A stretch of 64,000 bases of DNA from Macrococcoides caseolyticum (GTDB taxonomy: Bacteria > Bacillota > Bacilli > Staphylococcales > Staphylococcaceae): contig NZ_JAHCPS010000008.1 in NCBI RefSeq assembly GCF_021366795.1, positions 51,734 to 115,733 of the forward strand. The letters are read 5' to 3'. Positions 11,493 through 20,704 of the stretch are shown here, one piece after another (within the stretch, counting starts at the first letter, position 1; every line of letters begins with the position of its first letter). The notes below the pieces were generated by a model that was not told the DNA's origin, searched no databases, and worked only from the letters and a program-made list of their open reading frames with translations. The position numbers and the translations under genes were made by a program.

Positions 11493-12938
11493 ATGTCATT
11501 AAGATATGAATCTATCGAAAATTTATCAAAATTAATTCAAGAAAAGAAAGTTAAACCTTCTGAATTAATCGAAGAAACATTTAAAAATATTAAACAAGAC
11601 GATGCAGTTATCAATTCATTTTTAGCTTTAGACGAAGCAGTTGCAATGGATAAAGCGAAGCAATTAGATAACGAGGCACCTACTGGTAAACTATTTGGTA
11701 TCCCAATGGGGATTAAAGATAACATTGTAACAAAAGATTTAGAAACGACGTGTGCATCTAAAATCTTAACTGGATTTAATCCGGTTTATGATGCAACGGT
11801 TATGAATAAATTAAACAAAGAAAACGGTATTGTTGTCGGTAAATTAAACATGGATGAATTCGCAATGGGTGGGTCTACTGAGAACTCATTCTATAAGAAG
11901 ACAGTCAATCCATTTGATCACAGTGCAGTACCAGGTGGCTCTTCGGGTGGTAGTGCTGCAGCAGTTGCAGCAAGCTTAGTACCTTTCTCATTAGGAAGTG
12001 ACACAGGTGGTTCAATCCGTCAACCAGCATCATATTGTGGGGTTGTCGGCATGAAACCAACTTACGGCCGTGTATCACGTTATGGATTAGTTGCATTTGC
12101 ATCATCACTTGACCAAATCGGACCAATCACTCGTAATGTTAAAGATAATGCGAAAGTGTTAGAAATTATTTCTGGACATGATGCAATGGATTCTACAAGT
12201 GCGCCTGTTGAAGATGTCGATTTCACTTCTACGATTGAGAAAGATATTAAAGGTTTACGCGTAGCTGTCCCTAAAGAATATCTAGGTGAAGGTGTGTCCG
12301 CGGAAGTACGTACATCTGTTCAAAATGCCATTAAAGAACTTGAAAAAATGGGCGCTGAAATTTCAGAAGTCTCTTTACCAAACTCTAAATATGGTGTCGC
12401 AACATATTATATCCTTTCTTCAAGTGAAGCATCAGCGAACTTAGCACGTTTCGATGGTATCCGTTATGGCTACCAGGCAGAAGGCGCTAAGAACTTAGAA
12501 GAATTATATAAAAAGACACGTCAGGAAGGTTTCGGAGACGAAGTTAAACGTCGTATTATGCTTGGAACGTATGCTTTAAGTTCTGGTTATTACGATGCAT
12601 ACTACAAAAAAGCACAAAAAGTACGTACGTTAATTAAACAAGACTTTGAACGTGTATTTGCCGATTATGATGTGATTGTTGGACCAACAGCACCAACAGT
12701 TGCTTTTGATTTAGGTGCACAAATTAACGATCCATTAACAATGTATGCAAATGATATTTTAACAATTCCAATTAACTTAGCAGGTCTTCCATCTATTTCT
12801 GTACCATGTGGTGAGGCGAATGGACGCCCAATCGGCTTACAGTTAATTGGTAAACCATTCGATGAAAAATTATTATACAACGTTGCATATAACTACGAGC
12901 AAGTATTTAATATGTCTGAACGTTATCAATCATTATAA
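11493..12938 (+). CDS. gatA: Asp-tRNA(Asn)/Glu-tRNA(Gln) amidotransferase subunit A
   Basis: A 481-residue amidase-signature enzyme that releases ammonia from glutamine for GatB. The Ser-cisSer-Lys triad is visible: Lys75 (GIKDNI), Ser150 (PGGSSGGS) and Ser174 ([12 protein letters not shown]); the Gly/Ser-rich amidase signature is intact. Length is normal. GGAGGAG lies in the end of gatC, and gatB follows 13 bp downstream. Confidence 0.97.
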   Translation: MSLRYESIENLSKLIQEKKVKPSELIEETFKNIKQDDAVINSFLALDEAVAMDKAKQLDNEAPTGKLFGIPMGIKDNIVTKDLETTCASKILTGFNPVYDATVMNKLNKENGIVVGKLNMDEFAMGGSTENSFYKKTVNPFDHSAVPGGSSGGSAAAVAASLVPFSLGSDTGGSIRQPASYCGVVGMKPTYGRVSRYGLVAFASSLDQIGPITRNVKDNAKVLEIISGHDAMDSTSAPVEDVDFTSTIEKDIKGLRVAVPKEYLGEGVSAEVRTSVQNAIKELEKMGAEISEVSLPNSKYGVATYYILSSSEASANLARFDGIRYGYQAEGAKNLEELYKKTRQEGFGDEVKRRIMLGTYALSSGYYDAYYKKAQKVRTLIKQDFERVFADYDVIVGPTAPTVAFDLGAQINDPLTMYANDILTIPINLAGLPSISVPCGEANGRPIGLQLIGKPFDEKLLYNVAYNYEQVFNMSERYQSL

Positions 12939-12951
12939 GGAGAATTGACAT

Positions 12952-14379
12952 ATGCATTTTGAAACAGTAATCGGACTAGAGGTCCACGTAGAACTTAAAA
13001 CAGAATCAAAAATGTTCTCAGCTTCTCCTGCACATTTCGGAGCTGAACCGAACACAAACGTCAGTGTTATTGATTTAGGGTATCCAGGTGTCTTACCTGT
13101 AGTCAACAAGACAGCGGTAGACTGGGCGATGCGTGCTGCAATGGCATTAAACATGGACATTCGTACATCTACAAAATTTGACCGTAAAAACTATTTCTAT
13201 CCTGACAATCCAAAAGCTTATCAAATCTCTCAATTTGATGAGCCGATTGGTGAGAATGGTTATATTGATATCGAAGTTAATGGTGAGACGAAACGTATCG
13301 GTATTACACGTCTACACATGGAAGAAGATGCGGGAAAATTAAATCATAAAGATGGTTACTCTTTAGTCGATTTAAACCGTCAAGGCACACCATTAGTTGA
13401 GATTGTATCTGAACCAGATATTCGCACACCTGAAGAAGCATATGCTTATTTAGAGAAATTAAAAGCAATTATCCAGTACACTGGTGTATCTGATGTACGT
13501 ATGGAAGAAGGATCACTGAGATGTGATGCCAATATTTCAATTCGTCCAATTGGCCAAAAAGAATTTGGTACAAAAGCAGAACTTAAAAACTTAAACTCAT
13601 TCTCTTATGTTAAAAAGGGATTAGAGTATGAAGTGAAGCGCCAAGAAGAAGTATTACTTAACGGTGGAGAAATTTTACAAGAGACACGTCGATTTGACGA
13701 AGCGACGGGTAAGACCATTCTTATGCGTGTAAAAGAAGGATCTGATGATTACAGATATTTCCCAGAACCAGATTTAGTACCTTTATTTATTGATGAAGCA
13801 TGGAAAGAACGTGTACGTGCATCGATTCCTGAATTACCAGATAAACGTAAAGAAAAATATGTATCTGAGTATGGCTTACCAGCTTATGATGCGCACGTAT
13901 TAACATTAACGAAAGAAATGTCTGATTTCTTTGAAGCAATGATTGCTTTAAAAGCAGACGCTAAACTTTCTTCTAACTGGTTAATGGGCGGCGTCAATGA
14001 GTACTTAAATAAACACCAAAAAGAATTACATGAGACGAAATTAACACCTGAAAACTTAGCGGAAATGGTGAAGTTATTAGCGGATGGTACGATTTCATCA
14101 AAAATTGCAAAGAAAGTCTTTGCTGATACTGTTGAAACAGGAAAAGCGCCGAAAGTGATTATGGAAGAACAAGGATTAGTTCAAATCTCTGATCCTGAAC
14201 AATTAAAAGCTTTTGTAACAGAAGCTTTAGATAATAATCCACAATCGATTGAAGACTTTAAAAATGGTAAAGGTAAAGCAACTGGCTTCTTAGTAGGACA
14301 AATTATGAAACTTTCTAAAGGACAGGCTAACCCTCAAATGGTGAATCAAATACTAAAAGAGGAATTAGAAAAGCGTTAA
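12952..14379 (+). CDS. gatB: Asp-tRNA(Asn)/Glu-tRNA(Gln) amidotransferase subunit B
   Basis: A 475-residue subunit that phosphorylates and amidates the misacylated tRNA. It starts with [15 protein letters not shown] and carries the cradle-domain motifs [17 protein letters not shown] and [30 protein letters not shown] lies in the C-terminal YqeY-like tail that binds tRNA. Ribosome site AAGGAG. Last gene of gatCAB, followed by a terminator. In S. aureus dagK comes next; here about 4 kb of other genes intervene. Confidence 0.97.
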   Translation: MHFETVIGLEVHVELKTESKMFSASPAHFGAEPNTNVSVIDLGYPGVLPVVNKTAVDWAMRAAMALNMDIRTSTKFDRKNYFYPDNPKAYQISQFDEPIGENGYIDIEVNGETKRIGITRLHMEEDAGKLNHKDGYSLVDLNRQGTPLVEIVSEPDIRTPEEAYAYLEKLKAIIQYTGVSDVRMEEGSLRCDANISIRPIGQKEFGTKAELKNLNSFSYVKKGLEYEVKRQEEVLLNGGEILQETRRFDEATGKTILMRVKEGSDDYRYFPEPDLVPLFIDEAWKERVRASIPELPDKRKEKYVSEYGLPAYDAHVLTLTKEMSDFFEAMIALKADAKLSSNWLMGGVNEYLNKHQKELHETKLTPENLAEMVKLLADGTISSKIAKKVFADTVETGKAPKVIMEEQGLVQISDPEQLKAFVTEALDNNPQSIEDFKNGKGKATGFLVGQIMKLSKGQANPQMVNQILKEELEKR

Positions 14380-14391
14380 ACAACCATGATG

Positions 14392-14436
14392 AAACCCTAA
14401 TTTGTAGTGTGTGAACACTCTTTTTAGGGTTTTTAT
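14392..14436 (+). terminator. terminator of gatCAB
   Basis: AAACCCTAA pairs with TTAGGGTTT, with an inner GTGT/ACAC stem, followed by T residues. Confidence 0.8.
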
Positions 14437-14498
14437 TATACAATGCATATGGATATTGATACGATTAGTTTAGTGAAAAGCATAGAGGAGTGAATGAT

Positions 14499-15302
14499 AT
14501 GATAGATATTCATAACCATATACTATTTGGCATTGATGATGGAGCACAAACGATTGAAGATACACTGGATATGGCAAGGGCAGCACATGCAGAAGGCGTA
14601 ACAGATATCATAGCAACACCCCATCATAAAATCGGTGTCTATGAAAATTTTGGTCCTAAGATTAAACAATTAGCAGAAGAAGTGAATGAAGCAATTGAAG
14701 CTGAAGGCATACCTGTAAAAGTTCATCCAAGTCAGGAAATAAGAATTTACGGTGATGTGATTGAAGATTTAAAGACGTTAAAGGCACTACCCTTGGTTGA
14801 AGGTGGTCCGTATGTACTCATTGAATTTCCATCGAATGAAGTTCCGATATTCACAGAACAATTATTTACCAAATTAGCATTGGAAGGCTATACACCAATT
14901 ATTGCACATCCAGAACGAAATTCTGAACTACAAAAGAATCCAAACAAACTTGTCGAACTGATTGAACTTGGAGCATTAGCACAGGTGACAGCAGGTGTTG
15001 TTTGTGGTCAGTTAGGCGAATACAGTAAGCAATGTGCGGAAATGATGATAGAACATCGCTTAATACATTTTGTTGCAAGTGATGCACATAATGTTACATC
15101 AAGAAATTACTACATGAAAGAAGCTTACGAAGCAATCGAAGCGAAATATGGTATAGAAGCAGTGAATCAATATAAGGCAAATGCTGAGAAAGTATTAAAG
15201 GGTGAAGTCATTAAATACGTTAGCCCATTAACGGTAGAAAAAGAAAATAAAGTAGAGAAAAAAGGAAAGAAAAAAAGAAAGAAATTTTTTGGTTTATTTT
15301 AA
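14499..15302 (+). CDS. CpsB/CapC-type PHP-family tyrosine-protein phosphatase, orphan
   Basis: A 267-residue manganese-dependent protein-tyrosine phosphatase of the CpsB/YwqE group (PHP fold). Metal-binding motifs: DIHNHILFGIDDG at the N-terminus, ATPHH near 40, IIAHPERN in the middle and FVASDAHN near 190. These enzymes normally dephosphorylate a BY-kinase controlling capsule export. No kinase, modulator or capsule gene is nearby, so the partner must be elsewhere or different. The C-terminal tail is strongly basic (KKGKKKRKK), which may bind membrane or nucleic acid. ATG 14499 is preferred over GTG 14490 because GAGGAG abuts the latter. Confidence 0.85.
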   Translation: MIDIHNHILFGIDDGAQTIEDTLDMARAAHAEGVTDIIATPHHKIGVYENFGPKIKQLAEEVNEAIEAEGIPVKVHPSQEIRIYGDVIEDLKTLKALPLVEGGPYVLIEFPSNEVPIFTEQLFTKLALEGYTPIIAHPERNSELQKNPNKLVELIELGALAQVTAGVVCGQLGEYSKQCAEMMIEHRLIHFVASDAHNVTSRNYYMKEAYEAIEAKYGIEAVNQYKANAEKVLKGEVIKYVSPLTVEKENKVEKKGKKKRKKFFGLF

Positions 15303-15351
15303 AATCACTTCTAATAATCAAACATAATAATGAAAAAATTGTCTAATGACA

Positions 15352-15410
15352 AAAACCGAACAAAGCGGATGAATCCACATGCAATGGATTCACCCGCTTT
15401 GTTCGGTTTT
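15352..15410. terminator. long bidirectional palindromic terminator
   Basis: A 26-bp stem with one mismatch between 15352-15377 and 15385-15410. It starts AAAACCGAACAAAGCGG and ends in T. It serves the phosphatase gene and the convergent reverse gene. Confidence 0.82.
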
Positions 15411-15449
15411 ATTTATGGTTAAACATGGCGTTACAAGCCGCACACTCAC

Positions 15450-16205
15450 TTACTCATTAAATAAGTAACCAGTGATACTTGTTACCCATTGTTCAACCCC
15501 TTCAGCAGTTAATAAACTATCTGAAGTAACTAAATTATCACGATTTGACCAGTTTTCAGACTGATTAATATAATTAAAGTTATTTTGATTGTTAAAATAT
15601 TCAGCTTCTCTTTGCTGATATGCAATAAAATTAGTGTCATTAATTTCTGAACGTGTACCAGCAATTACAACGGGAATATTATCGTTGTTTAATGATGAAT
15701 AAATATTTTCCACAGTTGTATTATGGTCTTCAACTGTAATATTTTCATAGTAATCATTTAATGTCATTGCATCTATAATGACGAGGTCTGGTTGTGTATT
15801 TTTAATATCATCCAGATTGAGATTACTAGAAGCGTTAGAGATTTCAACTTCATTAACTTTAATAAATGTATCAGTTTCTTTCTCAAATGCTTCCTTAACT
15901 GTCGAATTATCATCAGCTGTTTGATAAGGCGTTGAAACGATAGTAATATTCATTGCATCCTTTTCTTTTACAGCATTATTGTAAATCGACTGAAATGTAT
16001 CATTTTTAAAAAGCTTGTCATTGGGTTCTGTATTATTAGAAGTCTTTGCTTTATCGGCCTTAGTTGTTTGTTTTGTTTCCTTCTTCTCAGTAATAACAGA
16101 TGCTTTCTCTTTAGAGTCTGTTACACGTGTTTCCCAGTATATATAACCAACATTGATAAGAACAATTGCGGCTATAATATAAAGCCAAAATAATAAATTC
16201 TTCAT
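15450..16205 (-). CDS. membrane-anchored SGNH/GDSL-hydrolase-like protein
   Basis: A 251-residue protein with one N-terminal membrane segment (about residues 4-24), a Lys/Thr-rich linker to about 65, and an extracellular domain resembling the short SGNH-like proteins of staphylococci. Similarity lies in the alternating strand/helix pattern, the DLVIIDAMTLNDY strand and the ending SLLTAEGVEQW. The usual GDSL motif is not evident, and the catalytic Asp-x-x-His block reads DSLL, without His. It may therefore be catalytically inactive or only distantly related. ATG 16205 was chosen because GGAGG precedes it; the longer reading adds an unlikely leader. Convergent with the phosphatase gene. Confidence 0.5.
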   Translation of the reverse strand: MKNLLFWLYIIAAIVLINVGYIYWETRVTDSKEKASVITEKKETKQTTKADKAKTSNNTEPNDKLFKNDTFQSIYNNAVKEKDAMNITIVSTPYQTADDNSTVKEAFEKETDTFIKVNEVEISNASSNLNLDDIKNTQPDLVIIDAMTLNDYYENITVEDHNTTVENIYSSLNNDNIPVVIAGTRSEINDTNFIAYQQREAEYFNNQNNFNYINQSENWSNRDNLVTSDSLLTAEGVEQWVTSITGYLFNE

Positions 16206-16488
16206 CGTGAGTAATCCTCCATAGTTATTCGATAATAAAGAAATAAGACATGATGAATGTCGATTGATTTTCATCATCTAAAAACGTGCTACATAAAGAA
16301 TTATGCCATAAAATTGTGGAAAATATAAGTTTAAACCTTATATTTTAGGATATATAAAGTAAATATATTATACAACTTTCAGCAAATTTCACTGCATTAT
16401 TTTAAAAATTTACATAAAATTAATAATAAAGTGGTATATTTGGAAATACAATTAATTAACGATACAAATCGTGAAGTGGAGGTGGCAT

Positions 16489-17004
16489 ATGATTGACTAC
16501 ATACCACAGCTTGATAAGAATTATCATCAGCTGTTTATATATGAAGCCAAAAAAATAATTTCGATTTATAAAAACATCGTCGTTGAATTACATCATTATG
16601 GCAATTCAGCTATTAAAGGATTACATGCGAATCAAACATTGAATATACTCACAGTCATTAAAGATGCTGCACTGATTGACCAGTATATGCATGAACTGGC
16701 AAGCATCGGCTATAGAGAAGTGAGTCGTTGTGAATTTGCAGATGATAATGGTAGATTATTTAAAGCTGTTAAAGATAACATGACCTTTTATATTATGATG
16801 ATTGAACAATCGAATAAAGATGCGATTACTAGAAGACTTGCACTAAGAGATTATTTGAGAACCCATCATATTGAAAGTTCAATTTTTGATCAAAAGATGT
16901 TACAACGATTTTTCAATAAACCGGTTAAAAATTATGATGAGTATATGGATGATGTGGAAATATCTGCAATAGAGGCAAAAGCACTTATGTGGTATGAAGG
17001 TTAA
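16489..17004 (+). CDS. GrpB family protein (UPF0157, nucleotidyltransferase fold)
   Basis: A 171-residue GrpB/UPF0157-family protein. The family has a nucleotidyltransferase-like fold but no settled function. Seen: YEAKKIISIYKNIVVELHHYGNSAIKGLHANQTLNIL, corresponding to the usual E-x3-I...HIGSTSVPGL-x-AKPIIDI block. The family's normal HIGST is here HYGNS, and the acidic pair of the catalytic block (K-P-x-x-D) is replaced by NQTLNI. Activity as a transferase is thus doubtful. ATG 16489 has GGAGGTGG upstream. Single-gene unit with its own terminator. Confidence 0.65.
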   Translation: MIDYIPQLDKNYHQLFIYEAKKIISIYKNIVVELHHYGNSAIKGLHANQTLNILTVIKDAALIDQYMHELASIGYREVSRCEFADDNGRLFKAVKDNMTFYIMMIEQSNKDAITRRLALRDYLRTHHIESSIFDQKMLQRFFNKPVKNYDEYMDDVEISAIEAKALMWYEG

Positions 17005-17026
17005 GCGTATGCTTAGCCTTTTTTTT
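16999..17026 (+). terminator. terminator overlapping the stop codon of the GrpB-family gene
   Basis: GGTTAAGC pairs with GCTTAGCC (one G-T) around GTAT, then eight T. The TAA stop lies inside the stem. Confidence 0.85.
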
Positions 17027-17101
17027 ATGTCAAAATTGCTTATTTGTGTGTTTATTGTAAAATAAAAAGTAAGACTGAAATATTAAAGGGGAGGGATGAA
17101 C

Positions 17102-18553
17102 ATGACATCTGTAAATATAGCAAAAAACGATCATGATATTACATTACAATTACAAATGGCCAACCGCCACGGTTTAATCGCTGGTGCAACAGGTACCGGC
17201 AAAACGGTCACTTTAAAAGTATTAGCTGAACAGTTTTCTAAAAATGGTGTACCAGTATTCCTGGCGGATATTAAAGGTGACCTTGCAAGTATAGCAGAAC
17301 CGATGACGATAGGCGAAAAGATAGAAGCACGTTTAACAGATTTAAATATTACAGATTATACACCACGTCGTTTCCCTGTGCGTTTGTGGGATATATTTGG
17401 TGTTGATGGTGCCCCTGTAAGAGCGACAATCTCTGAAATGGGACCGATGTTATTATCACGATTACTAGAGTTAAATGATACGCAGTCAGGGATTATGGAT
17501 ATTGCTTTTAAAATAAGTGATGATAATGGTTTATTATTACTGGATTTAAAGGATTTACAGGCCCTTTTAAAAGATATGGCTGATCATGCATCAACCTACA
17601 GTAGCCAATACGGTAATATTACAAAACAATCTGTTGGCGCAATTCAAAGAAAATTACTTACATTTGAATCCCAAGGTGCACAAAGTTTCTTTGGTGAACC
17701 GGCATTAAGCTTAAGTGATTTCATGGAAGTTAATAGTGATGGTGATGGTTATATTAACGTCTTAATGGCAAATAATTTATTCACGAAACCTGTACTTTAT
17801 TCAACATTCTTATTATGGCTTCTTACAGAGTTATTTGAAGAACTTCCAGAAGTGGGTGATATGGATAAACCGAAGCTTGTTTTCTTCTTTGATGAAGCGC
17901 ATTTATTATTCAAAGACGCACCAGCATCTTTTGTTACGCAAGTTGAACAAGTTGTACGTCTTGTACGTTCGAAAGGCGTAGGGGTATATTTTATTACGCA
18001 AAATCCTATTGATTTACCTGATGAAGTATTAGGCCAGTTAGGAAATCGTGTTCAACACGCCTTACGTTCATTTACACCAAGAGATCAGAAAGCAGTAAAA
18101 AGTGCATCAGAAACGTTCAGACAAAACCCGGATCTTGACGTCGCAACGGTGATTGGTGAGTTAAAAACAGGTGAGGCTTTAATTTCTTGTTTAAATGAAG
18201 AAGGCCAACCTAGTATCGTTGAGCGCGCGTTTATTCGACCACCTGAAAGTAAGATAGGTGTGATTGATCCGGCGGTAAAACAAACTGTTCTAAGTCAGAA
18301 TCCTTATCAAGCGAAATACGGTAAAGCAGTTGACAGAGAAAGTGCTTATGAAATGCTTCAGCAAAAGTTTACGGCGATTGAAGCGGAACAGCAAAAGGCT
18401 GAACAAGAAAAAGTAGAAGAAAAGAAAGTTAAATCAGAAAAACGTCAACCGAAGTCAGAATTGCAAAAAGTTGCGACAAGTGTATTAACGAGTGTCGGTA
18501 GACAAATTGGTCGTGAAATTGTAAGAAATTTATTTGGTGGTAGAAGAAGATAA
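17102..18553 (+). CDS. HerA-like / DUF853 (YjgR-type) ATPase
   Basis: A 483-residue P-loop ATPase of the HerA/FtsK-like DUF853 group. Walker A is GATGTGKT near residues 25-32; Walker B is LVFFFDEAHLLF near 258-269; ITQNPIDLPDEVLGQLGNRVQHALR near 298-322 contains the sensor region and the arginine-rich stretch typical of the group. The C-terminus is a charged Glu/Lys coiled coil followed by a basic end (FGGRRR). The cellular role is unknown; related ATPases move DNA or act in defence. ATG 17102 is chosen for its spacing from GGGAGG; ATG 17096 abuts it. It overlaps the next small gene by one base. Confidence 0.82.
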   Translation: MTSVNIAKNDHDITLQLQMANRHGLIAGATGTGKTVTLKVLAEQFSKNGVPVFLADIKGDLASIAEPMTIGEKIEARLTDLNITDYTPRRFPVRLWDIFGVDGAPVRATISEMGPMLLSRLLELNDTQSGIMDIAFKISDDNGLLLLDLKDLQALLKDMADHASTYSSQYGNITKQSVGAIQRKLLTFESQGAQSFFGEPALSLSDFMEVNSDGDGYINVLMANNLFTKPVLYSTFLLWLLTELFEELPEVGDMDKPKLVFFFDEAHLLFKDAPASFVTQVEQVVRLVRSKGVGVYFITQNPIDLPDEVLGQLGNRVQHALRSFTPRDQKAVKSASETFRQNPDLDVATVIGELKTGEALISCLNEEGQPSIVERAFIRPPESKIGVIDPAVKQTVLSQNPYQAKYGKAVDRESAYEMLQQKFTAIEAEQQKAEQEKVEEKKVKSEKRQPKSELQKVATSVLTSVGRQIGREIVRNLFGGRRR

Positions 18554-18741
18554 TGAAAAATGGATGGATTTATATTATACTAGTCGCTATCAACATTGCT
18601 TTAATGTTTGTATTAGTGTCACCTTCAGTCCACAACAATGAAGTCGTTACTAAAGCAATTCAGGTGGGTATTGTCATTGTGACATTTATACTGTTTAGAA
18701 TGTATTTAAAAGATAGAGGATTATTAAAAGAGAAAAAATAG
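18553..18741 (+). CDS. small two-span membrane protein
   Basis: 62 residues with two predicted membrane helices (about 5-22 and 34-52) and a basic C-terminus (KDRGLLKEKK). Its ATG overlaps the stop of the DUF853 ATPase (TAATG), implying translational coupling. No family recognised. dagK starts 12 bp downstream, so the three genes probably form one transcript. Confidence 0.65.
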   Translation: MKNGWIYIILVAINIALMFVLVSPSVHNNEVVTKAIQVGIVIVTFILFRMYLKDRGLLKEKK

Positions 18742-18753
18742 GTGGTGTGCTTT

Positions 18754-19707
18754 TTGAGAAAAAGAGCAAGAATAATATATAATCCAACTTCAGGTAGAGA
18801 GTTGTTTAAGAAGTCATTGGCAGATGTCTTAATTAAGCTTGAAGATGCGGGTTACGAAACGAGTGCGTATGCAACAAAGGCAGCAGGGGATGCAATACAG
18901 GCTGCACGTAAAGCAGTAGAAGACCGCTTTGACTTAGTTATTGCGTCAGGCGGCGATGGCACAATCAATGAGGTAATCAATGGCATTGCAGAACAGGAAT
19001 ACAGACCGAATATCGGTGTTATACCAATGGGTACTGTGAATGACTTCGGGCGTGCACTATTAATTCCAAAAGATATTATGCAGGCTGTAGATGTAATCAT
19101 TGAAGGTAATACGGTACCAGTAGACGTCGGTAAAATGAACAATCGCTATTTTATTAATATTGCCGGTGGGGGTAAAATCACTGAAGTCAGTTATGAAGCC
19201 CCAAGTAAACTGAAAACAGTTTTAGGTCCACTTGCTTATTATATTAAAGGCTTAGAAATGTTACCGGAAATTAAAGCATCAGATATTCGCATTGAGTATG
19301 ATGGCGAAGTGTTTAGTGGCGAAGTGATGTTGTTCTTAATCGGCTTAACTAATTCTGTTGGTGGATTTGAACGATTAGTACCTGACGCTTCAATTAATGA
19401 TGGTTACTTTACGTTATTATTTTTAGAGAAGGTAAACTTTGCCGAGTTTGGACATGTGTTCTCACTGGCATCACGTGGTGAACATATCAAACATCCAAAA
19501 GTGCATTATGTGAAAGCGAAAGATATTAAAGTGTCTAGTTTTGAGAAAGTGCAGTTGAATGTTGACGGTGAATTTGGGGGTATTTTACCAGCACATTTTG
19601 TGAACCTGGAACGTCATATTAACGTCTATAGTCAGCTAGAGGTAATTCATCCGGATAAAGAGAATGAAATTATCACGCAATATACAAAAGATTTGAATAA
19701 CGAATAA
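18754..19707 (+). CDS. dagK: diacylglycerol kinase (DgkB family)
   Basis: A 317-residue soluble lipid kinase that phosphorylates diacylglycerol and recycles it from lipoteichoic acid synthesis. It begins MRKRARIIYNPTSGRE as in S. aureus DgkB. GGDGTINEVINGI (about 70-82) is the nucleotide-binding motif of the DAGK catalytic domain, and PMGTVNDFGRAL follows. TTG 18754 was chosen because GGTGGTG lies 7 bp upstream and it gives the family N-terminus; GTG 18742 overlaps the ribosome site. In S. aureus dagK lies next to gatB. Confidence 0.94.
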   Translation: MRKRARIIYNPTSGRELFKKSLADVLIKLEDAGYETSAYATKAAGDAIQAARKAVEDRFDLVIASGGDGTINEVINGIAEQEYRPNIGVIPMGTVNDFGRALLIPKDIMQAVDVIIEGNTVPVDVGKMNNRYFINIAGGGKITEVSYEAPSKLKTVLGPLAYYIKGLEMLPEIKASDIRIEYDGEVFSGEVMLFLIGLTNSVGGFERLVPDASINDGYFTLLFLEKVNFAEFGHVFSLASRGEHIKHPKVHYVKAKDIKVSSFEKVQLNVDGEFGGILPAHFVNLERHINVYSQLEVIHPDKENEIITQYTKDLNNE

Positions 19708-19717
19708 GAATGATTAA

Positions 19718-19766
19718 AATAACCGTTACACGATGACGAAAGTCATCCTGAAACGGTTATTTTTTA
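19718..19766 (+). terminator. terminator of dagK
   Basis: AATAACCGTT pairs with AACGGTTATT, with an inner GATGAC-GAAA-GTCATC hairpin, then T residues. It can also serve the convergent SDR gene. Confidence 0.82.
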
Positions 19767-19771
19767 ACATT

Positions 19772-20593
19772 TTATTTTATCTCATCCGTAAATGCTTCTA
19801 ACAAGTCATCATATTCAAAGTTGCGGTGAGATGGATATAAGCTTAGGCCACCATCAGCAACAATCGTCTGCCCGGTAATATATTGACTTTCACGACTTGC
19901 AAGAAATGCTGCAACATTTGCAATTTCATCCGGTTCAGCAACATAACCCATCGGTACAAATAAGTCTGCATCGCGTTTATCTTGTGGTGTTTTAAAATTG
20001 TCTTTGTTAATTGGTGTATTGATACTACCAGGTGCAATATTATTAATGCGAATTTGTACACGCGCATATTCAAGCGCTAAGCTTTGTGTTAATAATTTCA
20101 CGCCACCCTTACTTGCACAGTAATGCGCATAATGTGGCCATGGAATAATTTCATGTACACTTGAAATATTGATGATACGCCCTTTAAACTTACGTTCCAT
20201 AAAATGTTGAAGCGCAAGTTGGCAACCAATAAATGTACCACGTAAATTAACATCTATTACTTTATCAAACGCATCTATTGGCATCCTATGGCTCGGAAGT
20301 TCAGTTTGAATACCTGCATTATTTACCATAATGTGAAAAGCACCAAAATGATTAATCGTCTCTTTTACTAAGTGCTCCATTTCATTTTTATTTGTAGTGT
20401 CAGCCTTGATCGCAATGGCATCTACACCAATCTCTTTTAATATATCAACAAGTGCATTTGCCTCATCTTCACGCGAACGATAGTTGATAATGACGTTCAC
20501 ACCTTCTTTTGCAAAGCGTATTGCAATTGCTCTTCCTATACCTGATGCCCCGCCTGTAATAATTGCCACTTGTCCTGTTAAATCGTTATACAT
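19772..20593 (-). CDS. short-chain dehydrogenase/reductase, glucose 1-dehydrogenase-like
   Basis: A 273-residue classical SDR. NAD(P)-binding TGGASGIG lies at 13-20, NNAG near 90, and the active-site Ser plus YxxxK (YCASK) near 145-165; ITGQTIVADGG near the C-terminus is typical. It resembles glucose 1-dehydrogenase/YhdG-type SDRs of Bacillales, but substrate cannot be read from sequence. The start ATG 20593 has AAGGAG. It is a reverse single gene between dagK and the divergent nucleotidase gene. Confidence 0.85.
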   Translation of the reverse strand: MYNDLTGQVAIITGGASGIGRAIAIRFAKEGVNVIINYRSREDEANALVDILKEIGVDAIAIKADTTNKNEMEHLVKETINHFGAFHIMVNNAGIQTELPSHRMPIDAFDKVIDVNLRGTFIGCQLALQHFMERKFKGRIINISSVHEIIPWPHYAHYCASKGGVKLLTQSLALEYARVQIRINNIAPGSINTPINKDNFKTPQDKRDADLFVPMGYVAEPDEIANVAAFLASRESQYITGQTIVADGGLSLYPSHRNFEYDDLLEAFTDEIK

Positions 20594-20704
20594 GACGTCA
20601 CTCCTTTTTATTAAGTTATACCCGTATTGATTTAAGATAATCTATCGTGTGAAATGTGACATTCGATTCTTTTTTTAATAAAATAGATTTGAGGTGACCG
20701 ATTA

